A stretch of 64,000 bases of DNA from Diphasiastrum complanatum (GCA_029204225.1 CM055099.1:64663614-64727613); one strand, 5' to 3'; shown: positions 12,501 through 24,452, numbered from the stretch's first letter. The notes: generated by a model from the letters alone, not told the origin. Numbers and translations: made by a program.

Positions 12501-15500
12501 AGAAGGGTTAATGCTCAAAACTAACCCTAAAACAGATAATTACAGGCAGACTCTAGAGAAATCATTGAAGAGAATCAGCTCACCAAAGTGGCAGAAAGAG
12601 CATCAATGGTTGCAAATGAACTTAAATACCATCACTGAACATAACACAAGCTTGTTGAAGATCAACATTATCCATGCCAAGTTGCTGGCACAGCTAACAA
12701 ATGTGACAAGCTCACATTTGTACAGAACCATCTGTTTTTTGAGATATAGTGCTCAATAAGGCAAATGCTCAGCTGGTGGAATTGGATACAGAAGTTGACG
12801 AATTATTGAGTGAGCAGTTGCTGAAGTTAGAAATAACAACACCAGCTCTAGGCTGCCAAGAGGGTGTGGGTCTATAGTTTTACAACTCTATAAGAGTGAC
12901 AGTGTCTGTTTGTGGCAGTGGTGTGATCCCCACTTTGTTTGTCAAAGAGAACCTGACACAAGACAACGTCAAAGACATGGCCAAGTTTATGATAGACAAC
13001 ATTGTTCGTCGATTTGGAGCATGTAAGGAATTAGTATCATACAAGGGAACCCACTTCTATACCAAGACTGTCAAAGAGATGATGACACATAACTCTCACG
13101 GAAATGGATAGTTTGAAAATTGAAATCACAAACAAAAAACTAGTGGAGGAGTGTCAACACTAGACAACTGGTATGAGAGACTGGTACTAGATGTGTGGGC
13201 TTATAACATTGCTTATGGGATAGCCATGGCAAATAGTCCTTACTTTCTAGTTTATCGGATGGAATGCGTCATACCCTTGGAGGTAAAAGTAGCCTCATTA
13301 AGATTCTCCAAGGATTACAATTTGCCTTAGGAGCCATCCATAGAGCAAAGGATACTAAGATGAACCAATCAGATGAGACAAGAAGTAGGGCATTGCTTAG
13401 TATGGAAATCAACAAAAGATGAGCAAACGAGTTGCACGACTTCAAAGCTAACAAATGCTAGTTTTGGATAAACTAGTTGGTGTGGTTTTGGGATGTAGAA
13501 GATATCTCTTCTCGTGAAAGGTAACCCCATCTTAGATAGGGTTACCCTAAATCATCCATAGAGTCACTAAACGAAACATAGTTGGTTGTCTTGAAAAATG
13601 TTAAAGGAAATTGTATGACAAGACCTAGGAATCACCAAGTTAGAGCTCAAGGGCGACTTTGTGCTAGTTTGTAATCAGCTTTAGTTCGACTTCAATTTAA
13701 AATTTGTATTTAAATTTGAACTTTCGTTTAGTGATTCCATTGCACCATTTGACATGGCTACTCCTAAGGAAATTCCAATTCCCCCAGTAAAAGTCATCGA
13801 TGAACTGGAAGAGGAAGCATTAAGGTTAGAAAAGGAGAAAACCCAAATGGATGTAGATGAGGAATATGTTTATGACATGGAAGAAATTGTTGCCAAGGAA
13901 CAATACCTTCATGTGGTAACCCAGGTAGAAGATTTAAATTAGCCCTAGGTAATTCACAACCAAACAAGATAAAACATTTGCCGATTTAACAAGTTTCAAT
14001 TTTTATTTAGCTAAGGGCATAGCACCTAGTACTTCTCAATTGCCAATTCCTTCCATAAACCTTCCAAAATTAGAAGAGCATGTTACTAGATGTAGTAACC
14101 CCCGTCTTTTTTAAGACTTAAAACCGCTGACATTTAATGGTGAAGAAAAGGATAGGAATATAGATGATCTTCAAACCTTTCTAAGCAAGTGGAAAAACAT
14201 ACATGCATTAAAACAAACCCTAGACCACTTGCAAGCCATAGAAGCCAGTTTATCCCTAGGTCCCATGGCCTACAAATGGTGGTTGAACCTCTAGAAGACT
14301 GGGCAGACACCTTGGTCATGAAAAACTTTCGAGGAGGCTTTCCTAAGAGTTTTTATTGGAAAACAAGCTCGATGGGGCTCGGGAGGCTTGGGAAAATTTT
14401 GTTTTGGACAAGTCCCTTACTAACTATATATTTTTTGTATGGAAAATCTATTTTAAAACTCAATAATATAAATGATTATAAGAAAGTACAAGGGTTTGTC
14501 CGTGGGCTTAAGGAGTATCAAGTTCAGAGAAACTCCCTTATCACTCCTGAATAGTATATCAAGTTTGCCTAGATCTATCATGCTTTAGTGGGTAGAGGAA
14601 AGGCCAAACAAAGTAATTCAGAGCAACCTTCTTAGAAAAGCTTCCCTTTAAAAAAAAGATCGTTTAAATATTTCAGATAAGAACAAATAGAATGATATGC
14701 ATGGATTTGTGCAAATGCAATACATTTGACAAGACTAATAATTTCTGGATTAATCAAAACCTATCCATTGCGATGATTATAGATGCCTCCTTGCCTTTCT
14801 CCACAAAGAACCACAATTGGTAAGCAGCATAGAAATATCAGCAAGCAATCTTTCTACCAAATGTCTGATCCTCCGATAGCCATGTGACTTAAAATAATCC
14901 AAGCATGAAACTCAATAAAGGAAAATAGAATGATTTACCATGGTGGCAAGGCAGAATACGCAGCTTATCTCCAGTTTCATAATCTTCAAGGCAAATTGCA
15001 CATGTTTCATATGTTACAGTGTCAGAAACACCAAGCCTGAATAACAGACTTGGAAGAGCTTTTACTGCCCGAAAGCTCATGCTCAGTGGACTCCTGGAAA
15101 ATAGCACCCGAGATCCAAGACCTTGTAATCTATGTCGTCGGACAAAGAAAAAGGTTGAAAGCACAGCAGTAACAGCAAGCAATGATATGAATGATACTGC
15201 CATGATTGACCAAGTGGCACTCTCGAACACAGGAAGAATGTAGCACTTTATAGATACATCCCCGGCGTACTTCAGTAAAACTTCACCAGTCTCCTTTGAC
15301 ACAAATACAGCATGAATCCGTATCCCTTTTGACTTGCCAGACACTGAATACAATACCATTTTCAGCTTCTAGACCAAACTTTAGAAACCAAGAATAAGCT
15401 AGCAACTGACAAGAGAGAGAAGAAGTACAAAACTGCTGAAAAAGGCTTTGCAGAAACAAAAGTGCTCTAGTTCCTCCTTTGAAATAATCCCTTTACCTGC

Positions 15501-18500
15501 TAATCCTAATCAGGTAAGGATGCTGCATAAAAGCTTTCAAAACATACAGAGGTTTCTTTTTTTAACAGCAACGCTAGCAGCTTCTTGATGCATTCGAAGT
15601 TACTTCTCAGGAGAGATAAGCATTCTACATCATATGTGGATGCCTTATGCCACAAGCAATTAAAATTAAGCGATGCAAAGCTAAGTCAAACAGAAAGTAT
15701 TCTGAGTACATACTTGTGAGCAGTTCGCGATTATCTTTATTGTTATGAACAATAACAGCATTGAATCCAGCACTTTGAGCTTCGCGAACCTTTGTGTCAA
15801 AAGGACATAGGCCTCTTGCCACGACTACGAACGATAGAATTGGAGGCTGCAATGGAACTGGGCCATTCTTCAATGGTTGGCAAGCATCAGAAGGGCTGGC
15901 TGCGTATAGCACTCCTAATGCTCCCACCCCAGGAACTTGTGGAGCTGCAGTAACAAAAGTACTAGAATAAAAATACAACCCATGTTAATGCATGCGAATG
16001 AGCTTTTGACTGTTTCCTGCAGCAGGATATTTGACACAAAACAAAATAAATACTTGAGAAGCATTCTACTGCATTCATACAAAACATAATATTACCCTTA
16101 TCATTATTCCTAATCATTAACAATTCAAGAAGACCAGAATTCTGTGCCAATCATTATTTGGTAAAGCTAATGCCAAACAACAGCTTCTTAGAGCAAATAC
16201 ACAACCAAAAGTGACAGTTAAATACTCAAAAATAATGCACCCCAAGGCAGGTACAAGAACAAGCTAAGATTATCAAGGTGGAAAACTTCCCGCTCTAAAG
16301 TGCGCATTCCAATATTGGCTTACTTAGTGGGCTGATATGAATTCATCTCTGGTGGCAAACCAGATCATATGAACCACCTAAAACTTAGATAGCTACTGTG
16401 ACACTATGCTTGACACTCGTTTAGAGAGTTGGATTCTCCAAGGAGATTGTACATCTTAAATTGCATTGCCAGACAGACAAGCATGAGTATTTCTGCCAAA
16501 TACAAAATAGCGAAAGGATCAGCACAATCAGAGGCACTGGATTATAATTCAACGAGCAAAAGATAAAAAATGCCTCAAAAGACATTTTGAAAAGTCCAAG
16601 AATTAAATACATTTTCACTTATATGAGGAAGAAACTACAAAGCAAAAATAAACATTTTGCTCAACTGCATCTGTGTGAAAACTGAAGAAACATCTCAGAA
16701 AATCAGCTTATTAATATGTCTGAGAGAGTCAGCTTGTCAAATATGATGACGTCAACCAAAGGTTGGCTTGTGCATCTCTTCTGACCTTCAAAATGGCTTC
16801 AGAAAAAATTCACAAGGCAATTACACTCAGATCACACAAAGTCAACTTGTCAAATATGATGACTTTGATCACTAATCTGAGACTCATTATGAAGTTGGTA
16901 AATCTAATTTGATATGATGAATGTCTTTGCATCCCAAGATCTAGACAACATGTATTAGGGTGGTTTCACATGGAAGAGTCCAGGGCCATTTCAGAATTTG
17001 CACTTACCCCCCGGTTTGAAAGCCCAGGTCCTTCCAAGTCATTCCATGTGAAAGCCCCTTTTCATTTGAAGGGCAAAGCATTTATTATTAAAATTCAAAT
17101 TAAATAAGGTATTTATGGTTTTCATTGGAGGAGAGAGAGAAGGCCCACCACTTACCCCCCAATACTCCAAGAGGTCCAAGGTACTCCCCTGGTATTTTGA
17201 CTTACCCCACCTTGGCACCTTTCAATGCCAGCTGGGATGCCACCTAGGGGCAACTCTCACTCCTTGTGAAATGGGGGGAGGCCTCTTGAAGTGGCTCCAC
17301 CAATCAAAGTAAAAGATTCGGGCCTTTTGGACTTACCCCCACTCCATGTGAAACCACCCTTAGTTTCTTGTGCTAGGCCCTTAACCCCATGAAGTCACGC
17401 AGTCCAAGCCTGGAGAAAGCTCAATACTCGCCATACTATCTCTAGAGAAGATGCCACCCAGGGAGAAAATAAACTCTGATGACCCTTGACAGCCGTCCAG
17501 GGTGTACCTATTGGTACCTCGACTTCGCAGTTACAGCATCAACAGAGGAATCTCCATTAAAGGACAAATACTGACTTCTAACACTTTCTAGCCAACTGCT
17601 AAGTTTCTTTCTCATTATGACACCTAAAATTTTGCCAAAAAGTGTCAAATCATAATTGTCTTATAGTTAGATCATTCTTATCTCCACTCTTGAACAAAGG
17701 AACGATAACACTATGAGAAAATAAAAGTCTTGTAACAATGCTTGGTCACATATATGATCCATCCAACAAGCACAAATGGTAATAAAAAGCAAAGTTCGAA
17801 CATTAAAAACAATCCTGAAATACAAGAAACAATGGGTTACCTCTTGCATGCTAGTATTGGCTGCTCTAAAACTATCACACTCTCTCTTTGAACTTACCAA
17901 TCAACCATCCAACTACAACAAATATGCAAAGTAAAACTTTATTGATTTCCTTCAAACTATGCATAAAACATTGAAGGACCTGGTTGCTATGTCTACTCCC
18001 GGCCTTTGCTGCATAGATAGTGATAGGGAATGCCTCTCTTGGGCTCTCATATCCCAATCCTCAAGCAGCCCTTGATCGTGACACATCCTATTGTCAACAC
18101 ATGTCAAACCTCATGCATAGCCGACACTTGCCACTTGGCAGTACCCTAATTGTAAAAGGATCCTACAATTTCACACTAATAACCTAACAAGCTATCAATC
18201 ATCAGAATCACACGAACTAAAGGAAATAGTACATCTGTCCCCAATAACACTCTGAAACTGTATATCATAACTAAAGGAAAAGTCAGTACATATAGCCACT
18301 AATCTTTGGGGGGTACAGCTGCATGGTAAGGCGCGTGTCCCGACTCAATATCTATACGTGCCACTGTCACATAGGCAAATATTAGAAAAACCTGCTAAAA
18401 CTGGAAGTAAGCGTCAAACTGAGAAATAAGCTGGGATTACAATATTTAACACTCTCCCTTAAGCCTGAGTTTAGTTTACATACACAGAGCTTTTCTATAA

Positions 18501-19889
18501 AAAACTCAAACTTATTAGCACTTAAAAGGTTTAGTAAGTATATCAGCTAGTTGATTGTCAGTACTACAATGTGATATATCAATCTCATTAGATGATAGCT
18601 TTTTCTAATAAAATGATATTTAATCTCTATATGTTTAGTACGTGCATGAAACACATAATTCTTCGCTAGCTTGATAGCACTGTAGCTATCATGCTTGATC
18701 AAGGTAGGCATCATCTGCAAAATTCCAATGCTCCTGGATGATTTGACTCCGATCTGATAAACATCCCTTGACATCTGTTTAGAATCTTGATCTCTGCTCT
18801 ACTTGACTCGAGTTTAGGCATCACAAGTATAGTGCACCAATAAATAGGAGAACCCAAGAGAACTATGTATAAGCATGAATGAGATAATAGAGAGAGAGTG
18901 ATTCCACTTCCGACGAGTTACATCCTTTTATAACAGGTCTAAAACCTAAATTGCCACTTGGTTTCCCTCCATAATGAAAACCTTACTATCTTGGGACTAG
19001 ATTCAATGTACCCAACATTCAAATTTGAATCTACTAAAACTCGACTTCTACATTTCCCACACTTTCAAAAAGTGTATTCTAATAATTTTAGACTAATATA
19101 ACTTTGAAAAGTCAAACTCTAAGTCTATTATGAAAATTGGCCTCAATTTCCAAATATACAAATATGACCAAAATAGACTAAACTAGTTGAATTTCTCACA
19201 CTCCCTCTTCAACTAGTTTTAGCATAGACTTTGATAACACTCCAAGTGGAGTCCTCTGCTTCATGAACAAGTCCTTTCCCAATGCTTTGGTGAAGATATC
19301 AGCCACACATTCCCTTGAGGACACATGTTGAAGCTCCACCTCCTTTGATATGACTTGCTCCCTCACAAAACTCCCTCACAGTATGCCTCAAGAACTATTA
19401 GGCAATAGGATCCAAATCCATTCTTAATGATGCAATTTCCGATTAATTAGGAGCAACATTTATCTCTGGAGTTTCCATAGGCATCATATAATATGACAGT
19501 CGGCAGCAATACCAAGCTGTGCAGATTCTAATCTATCAGATTGTTCGAGTGTCGCTTTGACGTAGACACTGCAGTTATAACTTGAATTGCTCCATTCTTT
19601 TTCAGAATTTTCTTTATCTCAATACAACTTGTCTAACCACAATATATTGAGCCAGAAAGAGAAAATGTATCAATAAGAACGGCAGAGAAATATACAAAAG
19701 TTTAACGTTCAAACTATTTGGTCTTTAAAAGACCATGATTTAAAAATTAAAAGGAAAAATACCAAAAATGGCTTGTGTGTCCGGAAATAGCAGTGAAGTA
19801 TCATTGGGCATGACTATGACAACGCTGGCACCACCTCCGATGATGGTCGAGGAGATGCACACAAGGACGAGGTACGGAAGTGGTATCAT
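9533..19889 (-). CDS. RMR: RMR-type vacuolar sorting receptor (PA-TM-RING-H2), four exons
   Basis: Exons on the minus strand: 19889-19763, 15944-15714, 15343-14939, 9960-9533. All introns are GT-AG, each junction leaves one base over, and the joined frame has 1191 nt (396 aa). Order: signal peptide (MIPLPYLVLV...), protease-associated lumenal domain (ends near residue 150; GIRIHAVFVSKETGEVL is typical), TM helix at about 163-187, then RING-H2 with ligands C234, C237, C252, H254, H257, C260, C272, C275, and a Ser-rich tail of about 120 residues. Length and order fit the plant RMR family, which binds storage proteins in the secretory route and sorts them to the protein storage vacuole. An NDT glycosylation site lies near the N-terminus. 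An in-frame ATG at 19922 is an alternative start; 19889 is preferred because the signal peptide follows at once. Introns 1 and 3 hold transposon debris but the coding exons are clean. Confidence 0.92.
10414..10788. repeat. diverged tandem duplication in RMR intron 3
   Basis: A block starting AACTTGGAAAAGCTAA at about 10422 recurs at about 10656. The two copies share, in order, GTTTGACT-ATGTTT, CTCAA-A-TCCTTCAC, GGCAGCTAG-CCAAGA and TTCAGAC. The period is about 235 bp, with clear divergence and small indels, so it is an old local duplication. Confidence 0.65.
12890..13480 (+). pseudogene. Ty3/gypsy integrase fragment
   Basis: The frame at about 12896-13111 reads TQDNVKDMAKFMIDNIVRRFG and then CKELVSYKGTHF, the gypsy integrase core around its second catalytic Asp (usual form LVSDNGTxF). 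Here the Asp position is Tyr, so catalysis is lost. After a frameshift, residues such as YNIAYGIAMANSPYFLVY (about 13200-13260) match the later integrase part. Several stops follow. The fragment sits inside RMR intron 3, antisense to the host gene. Confidence 0.7.
13754..14620 (+). pseudogene. Ty3/gypsy gag fragment
   Basis: The frame at 13754-13942 starts MATPKEIPIP and is rich in Glu. After a stop and shifts, frames to about 14620 read PLTFNGEEKDRNIDDLQTFL, the start of a gypsy retrotransposon gag domain, then AYKWW-like sequence, DWADTL, MKNFRGGF, FVRGLKEYQ and IYHALVGRGKAK. Stops and indels make it non-coding. It lies downstream of an integrase fragment, the reverse of the normal gag-to-pol order, so the two may come from two insertions or a tandem array that lost its LTR. 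Confidence 0.68.
15345..15713 (-). other. RMR intron 2 (about 370 bp)
   Basis: The donor CTCACAA|GTATGT lies after the PA-domain exon and the acceptor TATTCAG|TGTCTG lies before the exon encoding KGIRIHAVF. It is the only short intron of the gene, is AT-rich, and shows no insertion. Confidence 0.85.
16958..17359. mobile_element. Tourist-like MITE (PIF/Harbinger type), 402 bp
   Basis: The ends are GGGTGGTTTCACATGG and CCATGTGAAACCACCC, a perfect 16-bp terminal inverted repeat, flanked on both sides by the trinucleotide TTA (16955-16957 and 17360-17362). A TTA target duplication with short inverted repeats and no coding capacity is the signature of Tourist-like MITEs, which are mobilised by PIF/Harbinger transposases. 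The interior is rich in runs such as CTTACCCC. It sits in RMR intron 1. A diverged relative lies at 33188-33651. Confidence 0.88.
18430..18785 (-). mobile_element. copia RNase H end with polypurine tract and LTR start
   Basis: On the minus strand the frame at 18774-18547 contains HDSYSAIKLAKNYVFHARTKHIEIKYHFI, the C-terminal part of copia RNase H. Downstream on that strand comes a purine tract (CTTAAGGGAGAG) and TGTTAAATATTG at 18451, the expected LTR start. The far end of the LTR was not located. This is a different copia family from the neighbouring fragment at 18822-19375; both lie in RMR intron 1 in the same sense as the host gene. Confidence 0.75.
18822..19375 (-). mobile_element. copia fragment: RNase H tail plus truncated LTR
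   Basis: On the minus strand, 19375-19201 reads VELQHVSSRECVADIFTKAL and ends in the same EEGV* as the element at 1-4008, followed by the purine tract GAAGAGGGAG. The LTR begins at 19200 (TGTGAGAAATTCAACTAG). It follows the 650-bp LTR at 3359-4008 closely through the TATA and CATGCTTATACAT region, then stops matching near 18822, so about 270 bp of the LTR 3' end is lost. It abuts another copia fragment. Confidence 0.8.
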
Positions 19890-20700
19890 TCTGCTTCCAC
19901 CTGAGGATCGAAATCCAAGCACCGTTTGAAATTTATATTTGAATTTCTTACCTGAAACAAAAAGAGATTACTGTTTTGAAATGATAATAAAAACAGGTAG
20001 AATTTAGACAATGAACCGAGAAACTTGAAGGCAACAACAAGGCATGACACATTCAAAGTATAATCCGGAATAGAAACTAAAACTACAGATCTCAAGAATA
20101 TAAATTTCAACTTCTTACCTGAAACAAAAACAAACACAAAAAGAATTTATTGATGGTCACTATCTGAAACGGTAACAGTAATAACCAGGATATAGACCTT
20201 GAAACCTGGAAATTCAAAGGAAAGAACTAGACAAGACAATTACGAAATATAATCTGGCATAGAAACAAAAGCTTAAAGATCATCACCTAGAAACTAAAAA
20301 ATAAAGATCAGGTGACGAAATCGCAAAATGAACATAGACACAATCTTAATAAAGATCAGGTGACGGAATCGCACAACAGAAACAGATATAAACTTATATA
20401 AATTATTACAAGGATTAAGCACAAAGAGCTACATGCCAACGAATGAGGACAGAAACGAACAGATACAGTGCCCCCGCGCACCTTTTGTGAATCAATGGAA
20501 ATATTGTTACTGCCAATTCTTCTCCGGTGACATTTCTATGAACAGAAGCTGAATAAGCTGCGCAGGGTGCGTCGAGAAGCCAATGGCAAAAGAAAGCAAG
20601 CAGCGTGTCTGATACACACAAAAAGGAGCAATGAGATCCGAAAACATTACAGTTTATGTCAAACACAAAAAGTCATCGTTTCTATAGATGTTTGATCAGC
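19890..20700 (-). promoter_or_regulatory. 5' region of the RMR gene with diverged tandem duplications
   Basis: This lies directly upstream of the RMR start codon and should contain its 5' untranslated region and promoter. Two copies of a block of about 165 bp lie at about 19946-20110 and 20112-20280. Each opens on the minus strand with a pyrimidine tract and TTTCAG|GTAAGAA, which could act as a splice acceptor or donor. A second shorter repeat (AAAGATCAGGTGACG-AATCGCA) occurs at about 20305 and 20350. I see no clear TATA box, and the transcription start cannot be placed from sequence. Confidence 0.5.
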
Positions 20701-20797
20701 AATTTAAGCGAAGAAGGCAGACATGGCAAGATCGTGGGGGTCGAGCAGCAGCGCTATCGCCATCGCCAGAGCTTGCAAGACAATACTAAGAGCATCT

Positions 20798-20898
20798 CCG
20801 TCAGACTCCGTCTGTGTCTCCGTCTCCATCTCCGTCTGCTTCTCCGTCTCCATCAATTTAGAAATAGAAAATTTTTGGGGCGGGGGGGTGGGGGGGCG
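20798..20898. repeat. CTCCGTC-rich repeat followed by a G-run
   Basis: The hexamer-like TCCGTC/TCCATC recurs about eight times between 20798 and 20853. It is followed at 20877-20896 by GGGGCGGGGGGGTGGGGGGG, and a C-run (CCCGCCCCCCCC...) follows at about 20966-20980. The G-run could form a G-quadruplex. The base composition differs sharply from the AT-rich surroundings. No coding potential was recognised. Confidence 0.6.
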
Positions 20899-20999
20899 AG
20901 CCTGTCCCTTATTGGCCCTGGCCAACATGTACTTTTCCAATGTTTTTTAATATTATCAACAAACCCGCCCCCCCCCCCCATGTGGAGAATCTAACTTTA

Positions 21000-23900
21000 G
21001 TGGCACGGCCGGGAGAACCTCACTCGAGCACAATACACTAACTCATCACAGGTCGGAAGATGTGTTTGTCTAATGATAAAGTGCCACATATTTTGCTCTC
21101 TTTTTTTGGTGGGTTCTCAAATCCAAGAAAGTCTTTTATAACATTCTTGTCTTTTCCATACTTCCCATCATGCACACTAAAGTCTTAATACTAACACGCT
21201 ATTATTGTACATGCATTATTTTAAGCTTTTTGTCCTTGCCTTGGTCCTCAAAGGTTTTACTTAAGGAGTGCACCCAGGGGCACCTGCACTGCTGGCCCCA
21301 CTCCATCCAATGGTGATGACTGGGGCACAAAGAAGCCTTAGCAATCATCTAGTCATCTGCAACATCTACCTACTTGAGTTCTTTTTTACTTGAAATGAAT
21401 TCTAATTTTTTTTTCATTTGCTTTTAGAAATTTATGTGCATGACATGTGGATATTCAAAATTAAATAATAAATTCATAAAGTTTTATAGTTTTCTCACCT
21501 TGAGAGGTTTTTTTTTTTAGTCGCTCATGATTATTTAAGACTTTTTTTGTTCCTTGTTGTGGTAGTCATCTATGTTTGAGGAGTTCGAATTGCAACAAGG
21601 TTGCAAGGCTTGAAAAGGTTGAAATGCAACAAGCAATTGTTCACGAGGACAATGGTGAGATCTTTTGTCCTTCAACTTCACTCAAACCTTAGCACCTATG
21701 CATTCTCCATATAGAAGGCATGGGCATTGTGACTTTTACTTTCAAAGGCATGTGACGAAGGAAGCAATGTCACACACCTTATTGTTCTACTATTTCTTTT
21801 CAAAATGAAGATCTACTATGACTTCGTCAATTTGTTCTCTTCCTTCTTATTGGTGCAATGTTGCAAAGATTTGGTGAGTGGGTTATTGCTAGTGTTATGG
21901 AAACCTTTTAGCACTTAACCTACAAAATCATGCATAACGCGTGGGTTGGTAGATTTGCACAATTTATGCCTTTGAAATCCTTGACTTTTCAAAAGAAATA
22001 TGCAAATTTCTTCTAGAAAATTTATTACAAGGCTACCAATTCTTAAGAAAATTTACTAGAAAGTTATGCAATGTGCAAAACATTTACTACAAAGTCATCA
22101 AACCTGTAATAAAATTACTACAAAGTCATCAAATTTGTAAAAACCTTATTGCAACAATATGAAACCTTCAAAATTTTATCTGTTTTCGATTCGACATGAA
22201 ATATGCCTCTACATAATGACGTCTTCAAACTTTCTTTGTACTAAAAATGCGTCTTTGGATTAAATTTATCATGCATTGAGAATAAGATTAGATGCAAATT
22301 CTAGTAGAACTTAGAATTAGACAGCTCATCACACTTTGAAAGTTTGACACCTAGCACATAATAGTTCCGACGTAGTATTAATGTGCTATGCCACCATTCT
22401 ATTGCTTGACTAATTAATGATATAATATCATTCAACTTGACATTAGATTTCTCACGTTCATAAAACTACACATACAGAGATAGAATGCCACAAAATTAAA
22501 CTACAACTACCAATAAATCAATATTATAAAACAAAGGCTACATACCATAATATATATCAAACAACATAAAATAATAATAATGCGACATAAAATACAACAT
22601 TGTTATAGGATTGTAAAACTCAAATCTATTATCAACATGATGAACACTAGAATATAGAAGTGTGCAAGACTTTCACAAACTACAACTTACATCGTTGTTC
22701 AAAAGTTCAAAACATTTAACATCATGACTACTTGGACAAATTAGTCATCATTTTTGCTACAACATTGGAATGAGTTCATGACTCCTACTGATTGTGGGTG
22801 AAGACATGCACACCTTTAAATCTTTCTTATACTTTCACAAACTTCATCAACAACTCTGACAACCAAAGGATTATAACCAACAATCATCATCTTGTCAATA
22901 ATTATCTTCAACGTTAACAATATTTGAACATGGAGATATTTTCACTAAAGGACTTTTACACTTCTTAACGTTCTCATTTGATGAAGGTGGAAGAGAAACA
23001 CTCGCAACACATTTTGCTCTGTTTTGCATTTCATTATATTGCTCCCCCTCGATACCCAATCCATCCTCAAAGTTAGATTCTTTAGTTGACATAATGAGGT
23101 GCATTGCATAATCTTTAAATCCCATGTTATCATGATCATATTTAAGAAATACAACATTTTTTTTTAATTTAAAAATAATAATATATCTAAAATTTGCAAG
23201 ATTGACTCAAAACAAAATACAAGAAAGCAAATATTACAAACACTCACTTCATATATGAATGAACATCATATATGCCTCTGTCGAGTCAACGAGAGCCTAT
23301 TTATTAGGCAATGGCTATTAAGATGCCTGTCGGGAGGCTTATTCTACCAGTGCCAAAGGTTTATTCATGTCGGATAATTTCGTCTAATAGGGATCACATT
23401 ACTCCCACCCAAAGCCGAGGGCATAGCAGGACACCTAGGCAAACTTTCAATAATTGCTGCATAAACATTGTCGCATGGCCAAGAAATACTCACGAAGATA
23501 CAAACATTATGAGAAGAGTCGTATGACGGGCACTTTCATTCCACATTCTACACAAACTCTATATTTCATCATACTCATGTTGACAAGGCATCCAATTCTA
23601 TTGTTGAAGCAACCTCGTAATCCAAAATTAATCTAAACTACTCTTCACCCACTTGGTAAAAGTACATATGTCTCAATGCACTCTTACTATCCACTACAAA
23701 AACAACACATGCTAACAGAAAATCAATAAACTAAACAAGAAAAAAGCTAAAGCAATACAAATAATACACAATTACATACCCCTTTATTTGTGAATCAAAT
23801 TCTTTATTGGTGTAAAAAGAGAGGACCGAGAGGTGGCTCATAATCATTCCACATGGTATGGTCCCCAATCAAAGCTTTATAGGTCTCAACAACATTACTG

Positions 23901-24450
23901 TTATAACATCCAAAGCACGACACCTTTTCTCGGGAGCATAATGTGCAATACCTAGAAACCAAAACATATAGTGATATAACATTAAAATCTTTAAACTAAA
24001 TCTAATTTACAATTAAAGTCCTTGTAACATTATAAAATTTTTCAATACCTAAATAAAATTATTTGACAATTGAAAATAAAAACACTTTAGGGATGGTCTA
24101 TTCATTGAAAACATTTCTACAGTATTTGCTTGGTTATTTGTTATACATTTTTATCAATCGCTATTCTTTGAAGTATTTAAAAATTTAACCCAATTCATTA
24201 AGGAGACTTACTTGATCGAGACAAAATGGGTTTTGATGAAGAATTGAGGAGATGGTTGAAAAATATGACATAGATCAAGTCATCATAGCTTTACATGAAA
24301 AAAATGCATGTGGGAAAAAAAAATCAGAAGAGTGTAAATGCAAAATATTGGTGGCCAACAATGTAAAAGGATGTTAATCTTTTTATCAAGAAATGCGAAT
24401 ATAAAGTTTGAGTGAGCTTGCTAGTTGCGTTTCTGGCACTTGGTCCTCAA
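21000..24450. other. intergenic DNA without recognised genes
   Basis: The only open frames are short and unlike known proteins. A set of degenerate repeats of about 36 bp based on TTTACTACAAAGTCATCAAA lies at about 22018-22165. The short frame at 22895-23125 (minus) has no recognisable domain. Traces of old transposons are possible but none could be named. Confidence 0.5.
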
Positions 24451-24452
24451 GT

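Larger units (their letters stand above)
9961..14938 (-). other. RMR intron 3 (about 5.0 kb)
   Basis: The donor follows the CAT-G of the RING-H2 codons (ACCATG|GTAAAT) and the acceptor is TTTGTAG|AATTTC, so the intron splits the RING between H254 and E255. It contains a diverged tandem duplication (10414-10788), a short GT run near 10300, and gypsy integrase and gag fragments (about 12890-14620) on the opposite strand to the host gene. No host exon is missing, since the frames on both sides join in the RING consensus. Confidence 0.88.
15945..19762 (-). other. RMR intron 1 (about 3.8 kb)
   Basis: The donor ATTTTTG|GTATTT joins to the acceptor TTACTGCAG|CTCCAC, giving the conserved A-x-F-A-P junction of RMR proteins. 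A nearer acceptor-like TTCTAG|TACTTT (17 bp upstream in transcript order) would break the frame. The intron carries a Tourist-like MITE, two copia fragments, and a local repeat of GTCAACTTGTCAAATATGATGAC at about 16729 and 16839. Confidence 0.85.

Noticed and set aside
15019..15243. Plus-strand open frame antisense to RMR exon 3
   Set aside because: Shadow of the exon encoding the TM helix and RING start; no independent motif.
20656..20994. Overlapping open frames on both strands in the CTCCGTC repeat
   Set aside because: Low-complexity translation of a short-period repeat and the G-run.
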